This document shows, piece by piece, positions 24,562 to 33,700 of a stretch of 35,731 nucleotides of DNA. Every line of letters begins with the position of its first letter. Within the stretch, counting starts at the first letter, position 1. Location: contig JBKECH010000095.1 in assembly GCA_047974415.1 (NCBI GenBank), positions 1-35,731 of the forward strand. The letters run 5' to 3'. The DNA comes from JBKEAJ01 sp047974415 (GTDB lineage Bacteria > Bacteroidota > Bacteroidia > Bacteroidales > Prolixibacteraceae). A program made the position numbers and the translations under genes. The notes beneath the pieces were generated by a model, which saw only the letters and a list, made by a program, of their open reading frames with translations, was not told the DNA's origin and ran no database searches.

Positions 24562-27500
24562 TTAAAATTGTAAGTTTAGACCCATGGAGAATCTTTTAGA
24601 AACTGGGGTTCCAGATTCATCATATACCAAGGCATTAGTTGATGACGGCATCTTCACTTCGGGATCTTGCCCCTTGTATTTTGTCCACGTGAATAAATCA
24701 TAACCTGTAATAAAGAAGCTTAGGCTATTCAATCCTAGTTTTTTTACAAAATGTTTAGGCATCTGATAGCTCATGGTTAGTGTTTTCAAACGAACAAACG
24801 ATGCATCATTCACAAAACGATCAGAGCCGAGGTAGTTATAACCATAATTATAAAGAGCTCGAGGCATATCGGTTTGATCACCCTCATTTCGCCAACGACT
24901 CAGCGTAGCTGTTGATTGATTGCTTCTGCCATACATAGCCTCAGCATTCATCTGCGATTTATTAATTACTTTCTGACCTAAGCGACCTTGAAAAAATGCT
25001 CTCAGCGTAAGCGCTTTATAAGTTACACCAAAACCACCACCAAAAATGAGGTTTGGCATCGAATTACCTACATACACAATATCATACTCATCAATCACAC
25101 CATCATGATTGATATCTTTATACTTAGCATCTCCAGCAAAAGTTCGGATATTACCGTTTTGCATGACAATAGGTAGTCCATCAACATCTCTCATCACATT
25201 TCCTTGTACATCTCGTGCATAGGTAGATTCTAGATTTTGATACACTCCTTCATATTGGTAACCATAAAAAGAACCTACAGGAACCCCTGTTTCCAATCGC
25301 TGAGCATATTCTCCATTTTTAAATGTATAGCTCTCCTGATTTCGATTAGATGGCAAATCTATAATTTGATTCACATTCCGACTCATATTGGCATTAACTG
25401 AAACTTGCCATTCTTTAGTTTGATAAATCTTATAATCAACACGTGCCTCAACACCTGAGTTGCGAATAGCTCCAGAGTTAAAGAACGCTATCTCAGTAGA
25501 TCCTGTAGAACTCGGAATTGACACGTCTTTTTGCAATAAATCATCGGTTTTCTTATTATACCAATCGAAGGTGATATTCAATCTATTTTTCAACATAAAG
25601 ATATCTGTACCTATGTTAATCTCGCGAGATGATTCCCATTTCAAATTATTCAGCTGAATAGTTGTAGGTGCAATCCCTGACATATCCATATAATCACCCA
25701 CTGCGGTATAAGACCCAAGATAAGGTGCTGTTCCTCTAGGTGCTTTGCCTGAAGTCCCATAGCCAGCTCTAATCTTTAACTGGTCAATCCATGTGGCATT
25801 GCTCATAAATTCTTCCTCTTGTACTTGCCATGCCAAACCTACAGCAGGGAAAAAGCCAAAACGCTCATTTTTACCCATATTAGAACGACCCTCCATGTTC
25901 CCAGTAAAATTAATCATATATCTGTCTTTCAACGTATAATGAACGTTAAAAAGCGAAGACATGCTTCGAGACTCAGAAATGCCCGATCCTTTTTCAACAA
26001 CAACACCCCCTTCTGCAGGATCATTTAAACCTGCCGAGGCTGTTCCTGATACCATGCCATAATATTTAGAACCTTGGCTTTGCGAGGTTCTAAAAATAGC
26101 CGTTGCAACAACATTATGCATATCATTCCAATTCTTTCGAAACAACAACTTATTCTCTGTTTGAATAGACATTGCATCTGACATGCTGTTTTCACTTCTA
26201 TTGCTGTATGGAGAAGCTGCAAGTACGCCTGTGGCAACCTTAGGTAAAAAGGTTTTTGATTCTGTGCCTGACAAGCGAAGAGAAACATAAGCTTCATAAG
26301 AAAGATAGCGATTAAATAGATAGCGTAATCGAAAGTTTGTTCGTGTTTCCATAATAGAAGTGTTATCATATCCTTCTTTTGCCATAGCCACAGGGTTAAA
26401 GTTTGCGTAGTTTGAGCTTTTGCTACCAGAGAAGGCACCTTGAAACTCGTCCGAACTTTGACGAGAGAAATATACATCAGTCATCTCTCCTGTTTCATCA
26501 TTAATCCAATAAGGCGACTTATTTGGCATTTTGCCAACAGCTTCGCCACGCACGCTCGCAGCATTTGATCCCTTTTCTGTTTTCGAAAGTGCAAATTCAG
26601 CCGTTACCCGAAGTTTATCTGAAAAGTTGTAATCTACATTCAAACTCGATGTCAAACGCTTCAAATCATTACCAATTGTAGTGCCTTGGTCATTCAAATA
26701 CCCCATGGAAAAACGATATTTTGCACGTTCACCACCTCCAGTCATGGCAAAGTTATTATCAGATGTTAATGATTGGCGAACGAGATAATCCAACCAATCT
26801 ACATCCTGATTATACTCATCAAAGTATTGCCATGATGGTATGTAGTTAATCTCTGGAGTAGCATAAAGCAATTCTAAGTAATCAATGGAGTTATTTACCC
26901 CTTGTGCTTTTGCTGTGTTCCAAATAGCGTCCTGCATCAAAGAAACATATTGCGACCCATTAAGCAAAGGCATTGGTTTAGGTTCAAAACGCGTACTCCA
27001 CTTCGAAGAGAAGTTAAATCTGGTTTTACCAGAAGTTCCCTTTTTAGTGGTTATCATCAATACACCATTACCCCCTTGAGTACCCCAAATTGCTGTTGCG
27101 GCAGCATCTTTCAGCACCTCAATAGATTCAATATCAGTTGGCGCAATATTTACTAACTGTCCAAAATCCTCGGCATCAGCCGATGCAAAATCAAAATCAT
27201 CAGAAACATCGGTATTGTAAGGAATTCCATCAATCACAATCAAAGGATCTGCACTTCCACTCAGTGTACTCGTACCTCGAATACGAATAGACGAACGAGC
27301 TCCAGGATCGCCTCCTCCAGAAATAATATCCACACCTCCCAATTGACCTTGCAATGCATCCTCAATTGTTCCTACTGGTGAGTTTGCAACCAAAGCCTCC
27401 ATGTCTACACGCTGCGTTGCTGTCGTCTTTTGGCGTTCGGTCAAACCAGTTATACGATCTGTCTGCTGCCCTTCAACCACAACTGTCTGAATAGACTGGG

Positions 27501-27834
27501 CATTTGTTTCTAGCTCAAAGTCGAGACGTGTTTGTCTCGTATAGCCTACTGTTTGTGATGTTAATCCTATAAACGAAGCGATAATTTTGAGCCCGCTCTT
27601 ATCCGCAGGAACTCTCAAAATATAATTACCATCCACATCTGTTATCGAGGCGGTAAGGTAGCGATTATTCTCATCGGCAACCGTAACATATGCTCCAGGA
27701 ATCGTTACTCTTTCTCCATCTACTTTTTCATAAACACGCCCCGTAAGAACAGAAGTTTTTTGAGCACATACTCCTAACGAACTGAGTAGAAGCAAACATA
27801 TTACTATTACATTCTTTGTTTTATTCATAATCAT
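24562..27834 (-). CDS. SusC-type TonB-dependent transporter, 1090 residues
   Basis: SusC-family transporter: signal peptide ending GVCAQ, carboxypeptidase-regulatory-like domain (TGRVYEKVDGERVTIPGAYV, DVDGNYILRV), then a linker (IQTVVVEGQQ), plug motifs SSIRIRGTSTLSG, PLIVIDGIPYN, EVLKDAAATAIWGTQGGNG, and a large barrel ending in SMGLNLQF. IWGTQGGNG replaces the usual IYGSRGANG. ATG codons at 27834 and 27828 are both possible starts and differ by two residues; no ribosome site decides. The gene starts 33 bp after the stop of the large FAS1 lipoprotein and is followed by its SusD partner. Substrate unknown. Confidence 0.95.
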   Translation of the reverse strand: MIMNKTKNVIVICLLLLSSLGVCAQKTSVLTGRVYEKVDGERVTIPGAYVTVADENNRYLTASITDVDGNYILRVPADKSGLKIIASFIGLTSQTVGYTRQTRLDFELETNAQSIQTVVVEGQQTDRITGLTERQKTTATQRVDMEALVANSPVGTIEDALQGQLGGVDIISGGGDPGARSSIRIRGTSTLSGSADPLIVIDGIPYNTDVSDDFDFASADAEDFGQLVNIAPTDIESIEVLKDAAATAIWGTQGGNGVLMITTKKGTSGKTRFNFSSKWSTRFEPKPMPLLNGSQYVSLMQDAIWNTAKAQGVNNSIDYLELLYATPEINYIPSWQYFDEYNQDVDWLDYLVRQSLTSDNNFAMTGGGERAKYRFSMGYLNDQGTTIGNDLKRLTSSLNVDYNFSDKLRVTAEFALSKTEKGSNAASVRGEAVGKMPNKSPYWINDETGEMTDVYFSRQSSDEFQGAFSGSKSSNYANFNPVAMAKEGYDNTSIMETRTNFRLRYLFNRYLSYEAYVSLRLSGTESKTFLPKVATGVLAASPYSNRSENSMSDAMSIQTENKLLFRKNWNDMHNVVATAIFRTSQSQGSKYYGMVSGTASAGLNDPAEGGVVVEKGSGISESRSMSSLFNVHYTLKDRYMINFTGNMEGRSNMGKNERFGFFPAVGLAWQVQEEEFMSNATWIDQLKIRAGYGTSGKAPRGTAPYLGSYTAVGDYMDMSGIAPTTIQLNNLKWESSREINIGTDIFMLKNRLNITFDWYNKKTDDLLQKDVSIPSSTGSTEIAFFNSGAIRNSGVEARVDYKIYQTKEWQVSVNANMSRNVNQIIDLPSNRNQESYTFKNGEYAQRLETGVPVGSFYGYQYEGVYQNLESTYARDVQGNVMRDVDGLPIVMQNGNIRTFAGDAKYKDINHDGVIDEYDIVYVGNSMPNLIFGGGFGVTYKALTLRAFFQGRLGQKVINKSQMNAEAMYGRSNQSTATLSRWRNEGDQTDMPRALYNYGYNYLGSDRFVNDASFVRLKTLTMSYQMPKHFVKKLGLNSLSFFITGYDLFTWTKYKGQDPEVKMPSSTNALVYDESGTPVSKRFSMGLNLQF

Positions 27835-27867
27835 TTTATTTCATATAAAACTATTATTGCATATGCA

Positions 27868-30207
27868 CTACAAGATTCCGTTTATGTAATGGGCACAGCC
27901 ATCGCCAAATGCAAACGGATAATAGTTGTAATCTGGCAATACTTCCACCTCTTCGCCAACAAGAGTTGATGGGACAAATCCTTTTACACCAAATTTAATA
28001 GTAGTACCTGATGTGGTGATTCCCACTTTCAATCGTTGTGGCATTTCACCGTCTACTTCAGAAAGAGAATAGCCTCTATTCATAGTAACATAGTCACTAC
28101 CATTAATACCCGAATTTAGATATGGATAGCTAGAAATACCATTTTGTGAAAGCGGCACGAAATATATCTTCAAATAAGCAGCTAATTGAATCTCATCTGT
28201 TACTGTAAAACCATCTACATTTGAATCACTAACTACTCCTGGAATTTTTCCTTCTGCAATAGCAGCCTCAATTACCTCGTTAGTTGGAATGAAAGCAACA
28301 AATCGATCATCTGCCAAGAATGGTATTGCTAGTTTTCCATCTGTTGCCGTTTTATTTGTTAGTCCTGCTTTAAACATTAATTGCGCAAACTTATAATGGG
28401 GGCGGTTTGCATCTGGCGTGATGGCTAAATAATAGCGTAATGATGATTCTTCAGCTGGTGGAATTAGCATTTCATCCATTGATATATTATCACTAGAATA
28501 TTTATATGTTTTACCATTACTCCAAGAGCCTGATCCGTTTGGAATTTCTTCCAAATTGTAATAATTCACCACAGTCGATGGTTCATAAAACAATTGACTA
28601 TAACTACTGCTAAAAGTCATCTTTCCATCCGCAGTAATATACCAATAATTCCATGGTTGATTCGTTGGGAATACCTGATATGCACCAGCTGTAATATCAA
28701 CACTTGAGGAACAAGTGTTCCCATTAACAAGCTTGGCCAAATTATCAGAAGATACATTGGCATAGCCATCATCCCTTAACTCTTGTAAGGTAAATTCAGA
28801 ACTTAAAATCCATCCATATCTTTCGATTTGTTCATTCGAGGGCATTATCGTTGTGTACTCTAATTCGTCAGTAGATAAAATCCCAGCTAAACCCGATCTA
28901 GATATCGCTGATACATAATAGGAGTAATCGGGGTATTTATAGGCCGGACCAACTACTGATTCAAACATAGCAGGTACAATCAACTTATCTACACCATACA
29001 ATGCTCCATTCAAACACAACTTACGATCCTCTTGAGCTAGACCTTCATAATCGAAATCAAAATAATCACCATAGGTTGATGTATTCTCACTTTGGGTAGC
29101 ATCTTGAGGGAAAAATAGAGATGACCCAGATAAAAAAGTGTTTTCTAACAATGTAGTTATTGCGTCTGGATTCCGTTTTTTAACATCTTCATAATCTTCA
29201 TATCCTGTTCCTTTCCAATAATTAGTAAAGAAAGAATCGAAAGCGCTATTTTTAGGCGCAAAGACATTCTCTGAATAGTACATATTCAAAAGCACACTAC
29301 GATAATCACTAACATACCATTCAATTGCAAAGTATGGCATTCCTCTAAAATAACGAAGATACAATTGGTTTGATGCCGATCCAAAATCAGATGTCAAGTG
29401 TTCATCATATAGGTAGTATGAATTTCTATTCACAAAATCAACGTACATGGAGAATTCATCTCGAGATGCTAATTCCTCGTATAACGTCTTCATTGGTTCC
29501 AGCACTTGGTCAATAGTATAAATATATCCATTATCGGTTGGAATTTCATATTCAATCACCGATGCATTACCTACCTGAAAACCTTCATCAGCGTTCCAAG
29601 TTGAATTAGGATAAAAATACTCATAAGACGCTTTTGCATCTATTTGCTTTGATTCAAACATTTCATGTGAAAAAACAGGCATCATTGCATCTAAATGATA
29701 AACCGTTACTTCCTTCAACTGATCTTTATCATATTCTGTTGTTGTTGGGAAAGAACAACGTGTTCTGAATTTATGAAATAACCCTGCTGATTGCACTAAT
29801 TGCTCTTCTGTTGCACCATCGCCTTCTAAAGGACGAAAATTAATCAAGTCTTGCTTGTCATAAGCATAATAGAAAATATGCAAGCCTACCAACTCAATCA
29901 ACTCTTGCTTTGTTAACGATGAAGGGGAAGAAATCCCATTTGCATTAAAGTATGCTTTAAAAGCTTCGTCGTTTGGAGCCATAACTGTTGACAAGCCCTT
30001 TCCTTCAAGGATGGGTTTCAAGCCAGAAAGGTCTACACATTCCAAAAAAGTACTGTAGTCACCCATCGATTTAAGTGTTTCCCAGGCTGACCCTTTTGAC
30101 CATGAAGGAGCTTTATAGTGCTCTTCCATTTCATCACGACATGATGAAAGAGCTATTGACAGTGCTAAGACTATCCAAACACATTTCAAAAATCTTATTC
30201 TTCTCAT
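27868..30207 (-). CDS. Large FAS1 (fasciclin) domain lipoprotein, 779 residues, first gene of the operon
   Basis: A lipoprotein with type II signal and C23 (LSSC, then RDEMEEHY, an acidic stretch typical of surface export). Four FAS1-like domains can be traced: about 40-250 (STVMAPNDEAFKAYF, VGLHIFYYAY, NGYIYTIDQVL), 255-430 (ENVFAPKNSAFDSFF, NGALYGVDKLIVP), 432-590 (YTTIMPSNEQIERYG) and 604-779 (FVAFIPTNEVIEAAI, ending GCAHYINGIL). Domain 3 is the least clear. FAS1 domains act in adhesion or molecular contact. Being first in a SusCD operon suggests a surface glycan-binding or scaffold role, which is inferred. It lies next to the divergent HTCS gene, so its promoter is probably the regulated one. 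Confidence 0.88.
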   Translation of the reverse strand: MRRIRFLKCVWIVLALSIALSSCRDEMEEHYKAPSWSKGSAWETLKSMGDYSTFLECVDLSGLKPILEGKGLSTVMAPNDEAFKAYFNANGISSPSSLTKQELIELVGLHIFYYAYDKQDLINFRPLEGDGATEEQLVQSAGLFHKFRTRCSFPTTTEYDKDQLKEVTVYHLDAMMPVFSHEMFESKQIDAKASYEYFYPNSTWNADEGFQVGNASVIEYEIPTDNGYIYTIDQVLEPMKTLYEELASRDEFSMYVDFVNRNSYYLYDEHLTSDFGSASNQLYLRYFRGMPYFAIEWYVSDYRSVLLNMYYSENVFAPKNSAFDSFFTNYWKGTGYEDYEDVKKRNPDAITTLLENTFLSGSSLFFPQDATQSENTSTYGDYFDFDYEGLAQEDRKLCLNGALYGVDKLIVPAMFESVVGPAYKYPDYSYYVSAISRSGLAGILSTDELEYTTIMPSNEQIERYGWILSSEFTLQELRDDGYANVSSDNLAKLVNGNTCSSSVDITAGAYQVFPTNQPWNYWYITADGKMTFSSSYSQLFYEPSTVVNYYNLEEIPNGSGSWSNGKTYKYSSDNISMDEMLIPPAEESSLRYYLAITPDANRPHYKFAQLMFKAGLTNKTATDGKLAIPFLADDRFVAFIPTNEVIEAAIAEGKIPGVVSDSNVDGFTVTDEIQLAAYLKIYFVPLSQNGISSYPYLNSGINGSDYVTMNRGYSLSEVDGEMPQRLKVGITTSGTTIKFGVKGFVPSTLVGEEVEVLPDYNYYPFAFGDGCAHYINGIL

Positions 30208-30334
30208 ATAGTATTATGGTTAATAAATTGCTAATTATTATTTTTTTTGTGAAATCTGCTAGTTAAAAGCTATGGCTCTATGTCGAATAGAGTGGGTGAG
30301 ATTGCGACTAAAAAATCATTAGGCCTACCAAACC

Positions 30335-30395
30335 AAAACTTTTCGAAGAAAACACTTGATACACCCTCGATCAAGCTAAAACTTTTGAAAGAAAC
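30335..30395. promoter_or_regulatory. Operator-like array: two direct repeats around an inverted repeat
   Basis: AAAACTTTT followed two bases later by AAGAAA occurs at 30335-30353 and again at 30378-30395, in the same orientation, 43 bp apart (close to four helical turns). Between them is the inverted repeat CTTGAT (30355-30360) / ATCAAG (30370-30375). Regulators with AraC-type DNA-binding domains, like the HTCS encoded next door, commonly bind direct repeats. The array lies 128-188 bp upstream of the FAS1 operon start, so it may be the HTCS target. Binding is not shown by the sequence. Confidence 0.4.
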
Positions 30396-30713
30396 GTTAC
30401 GCCAAAATGCTCTTTTGTGTTGCAATTCGAATACTTTCTATTTTCTATTAAAGTCTACCCACTATATTGCCAAACATTCTCCCCAGTTCATATGTGTTAA
30501 CTTATCGTTAGCAAAACTAGAACAAAAAGCAAGCTGAAAAAATGTATTACCGTACAAAATCATGTAAATCTATATGTCGACAAGCAGAACAGCAGAAAGG
30601 CCAAGCATTATCGAACTCAGCTGGTGCGTGTAAACTCAAGGCTGTTTTAATGTAATATTGTACGCAAACAAGTAAAAAAGTACTGAAATTAGGCGCTTCT
30701 GACAAAGTGTATA

Positions 30714-30721
30714 TAAATTTG
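30714..30721 (+). promoter_or_regulatory. Possible Bacteroidetes -7 box of the HTCS gene
   Basis: TAAATTTG matches the TAnnTTTG consensus and lies 12 bp before the ATG at 30734. No TTTG is found at the expected -33 distance. The leader would be very short with the first ATG and about 15 bases with the second (30743). Confidence 0.25.
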
Positions 30722-30733
30722 AACTGAACATTA

Positions 30734-33700
30734 ATGAAACCCATGAAACATACGCTAAAAACTTCGAGCCTTTTCTTGATGCTGGTTGGCTGCTTATCGG
30801 CATCAGGCAGTCAGCCGCCGTATTTTTTGCAGATAAGCAGCAAAGATGGCTTGTCGCAGAATACAGTTCGCAGCATACACAGTGATGAGAAAGGATTCAT
30901 CTGGGCAGGAACACTCGATGGATTGAACAGATATGATGGCCACAACATCATAACCTACAAACCTCAATTGGGCATTGCAAACTCGCTCATCGACCACCGA
31001 GTGAAAGATCTGTTTCAATCGAAAAGTGGACACCTGTGGGTGAAAACCTACGATAATTTATTCAGTTGTTATGACCCCCAAAGCAATTCCTTTGTGTCAT
31101 TCACATCAAAGTCGAATAATAAATTTAGTCAAAAATACCCCAACTACCTAGAGACATCTAATGGGGATGTTTGGCTGTGGGGAGAACATAACGGATGCCT
31201 ACGCATACGCGTGAGAGACAACACATTTGAAACCCTTAATCCGCTAAAGAATGAGGAGTTGGGGGATTTTGGCAGTTGCAGCTTCTTGTTCGAAGACTCG
31301 CAACATGCCATCTGGATAGGGGCAAATTCTAAAGTATATCGGCAACAAGACAATCATTTGGAAGAAATAATTGCCGACAGCCTGCACATTACACAAGCCG
31401 TAGAATGTCATGGCAAAATTTACTTCATAGCCTCATCAGCCATATTCACCTACAACATCAGCACGGGGGAATACGACCACATCGCCTTCAAGCCGAGCGA
31501 AGGCAATTTCACCAGCGTCGTAAAACAAGATAAAGATTACTTACTTCTCGTGAGAGAAAACTCGGGAGTGTATGCCTACTCAACGGCCAATAAAACGCTT
31601 TCAAAACCCGACTGGGCAAAAGATGAGCAATTGCTGGGCGAGATAAACTTCATTAAAGATAAAAACAAGGGCATCTGGATGTATAACCATTCGGGAATTA
31701 TGTGGTATTACAACCAAAATAAAAAAGTAGTCAAAAAGATGGAACTCATACCGCCTGAAATCGCCAATATGATCGACCTCGAGCGATATAATGTTTTCAT
31801 CGACTCGGAGGACCTGATATGGATAACCACCTATGGCAACGGCTTATTTTCTTACGAACCCGACACCGAGCAATTACACAATTACAAATACACTCCCGAG
31901 AAAAACAGTCCAGCATCCGATTACCTCCTTGATATCACCGAAGACCACTATGGAAATATCTGGATAGGAAGCGAGTATGCAGGCATCATCAAAGTGGTGA
32001 AATCAAACTACGACCGCCAATTTATTCGCCCCGAGGTGAACACCTCAATCGGAAAGAACAACAACGTACGCTCCATATTCATCGACTCGGAACAAAACAT
32101 CTGGGTCGGAACAAAAAATGGCAGCTTGTATAAATACCAGTCCGACTTGTCGGGCAAACAACTGATAAAAGAAGGAATAAACCCCTATGCGATGGAGGAA
32201 GTAGACAATAAACTATGGATAGGCACAAAAGGTCAGGGCTTGTATGTGATGAACAAGAACAATGATAAAGTAGTCTTTCATTGTCAAAACGAAATAGGGG
32301 GCAATGCGCTCACGCATAACACAATTTTCAGCATATTGAAAGACAAAAGCGGACGCATGTGGCTAGGGACTTTCGGCGGAGGCATCAACCTAATCGATTC
32401 TACAAATAATGAATTATTATTCAGAAGCTTTTTCAATGGCGAGGGAAATCGTAGCTATATCAGAGATTTGCACCAAGACTCCACCGGACAGATATGGGCA
32501 GCTACAAGCGATGGCCTGCTCTGTTTTTATCCCAATTCACTGCTGGAGGATAGCCGCAACTATGTGTCATACAAAATGGATCTGACAAGAAGCAATGGCC
32601 TGCTGTGCAATGACATCAAAACCATATTCGAAGATAAAGACGGAGCCATATGGATAGGCACTGCCGGCGGAGGCATCAGCAAATATGTTGGAAAGGAGGC
32701 ATCGGGCAAAGGCCTATTTAAGAACTACACGGCAGAAGATGGGCTAGCGGGCGATGCTGTAACAGGAATAATGCAGGACGAGGATGGCAACCTGTGGATT
32801 AGCACCGAAAGCGGCATCAGTAAGCTCAATATGAACAAAAACTTTTTCATCACCTATAATTTTTCGGAGAAAACATACGGCAATCATTTCAATGAGAATG
32901 CTGGAGCATACAGCCAAAACGGCAACATGATGTGGGGCAGCCTAGATGGAATGCTGGTGTTCAACCCCAAAACCTTCGAACCCGACACTATAACGGCGCC
33001 AACCACGCTCACCAACTTTTTTATACTCAATCAAAAAATGAATGCCGGCGAAATCGGCTCCCCACTCCACAAATCAATCAGCTACTCATCAGTTATTCGA
33101 TTGCCATACAATCAAAACACCTTCACCATCGAATTTGCATCACTCAACCTCAAACATCCACTAAAAAACAAATACTCCTACCGATTAGATGGCTACGAGG
33201 AGGCTTGGAGCGCCGAGAACAATTCGAACAGTGCAACATATAAGAACCTCAGCCCCGGAAAATACACTTTCGAGGTGAAAGGAACCAATAGCGATGGCCT
33301 GTGGGGCGATAAAATCACCCAACTCGATATCAGGATAAGCCCGCCACTGTGGCTCACCGGCTATGCCTATTTGCTGTATGCAATCCTCCTGGTGTTAGCC
33401 ATATATATCACCCTAAAAATTATATATAAATTCAACTCCCTGCGCAATAACATTAAGCTGGAGCATCAGTTGACGAACTTCAAACTTCGCTTCTTTACCA
33501 ACATTTCTCATGAGTTCAGAACACCACTAACTTTAATCCGCGGAGCGGTGGAGAACCTTAACGAACAGCTCTCACTTCCCGGAATAGTAAAAAAACAAGT
33601 CGATATATTGAGCCGTAATTCCTCGAACCTAACTCGGCTAATCGACCAGCTGCTTGAATTTAGAAAGCTAGAAAACAATGTGCTGCGATTAGACCTAGAG

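Larger units (their letters stand above)
30208..30733. promoter_or_regulatory. Divergent intergenic region between the FAS1 operon and the HTCS gene
   Basis: 526 bp with no convincing gene. The 85-codon plus-strand frame at 30280-30537 has no domain, no ribosome site and overlaps operator-like repeats, so I reject it. A short palindrome CTCTA-TGTCGAA-TAGAG lies at 30276-30292. The main regulatory candidates are the repeats at 30335-30395 and a -7-like box at 30714-30721. No consensus promoter for the minus-strand operon is clear. Confidence 0.6.

Noticed and set aside
30280..30537. 85-codon plus-strand frame in the divergent promoter region
   Set aside because: No recognisable domain, no ribosome site, composition like the surrounding AT-rich DNA, and it overlaps the operator-like repeats.
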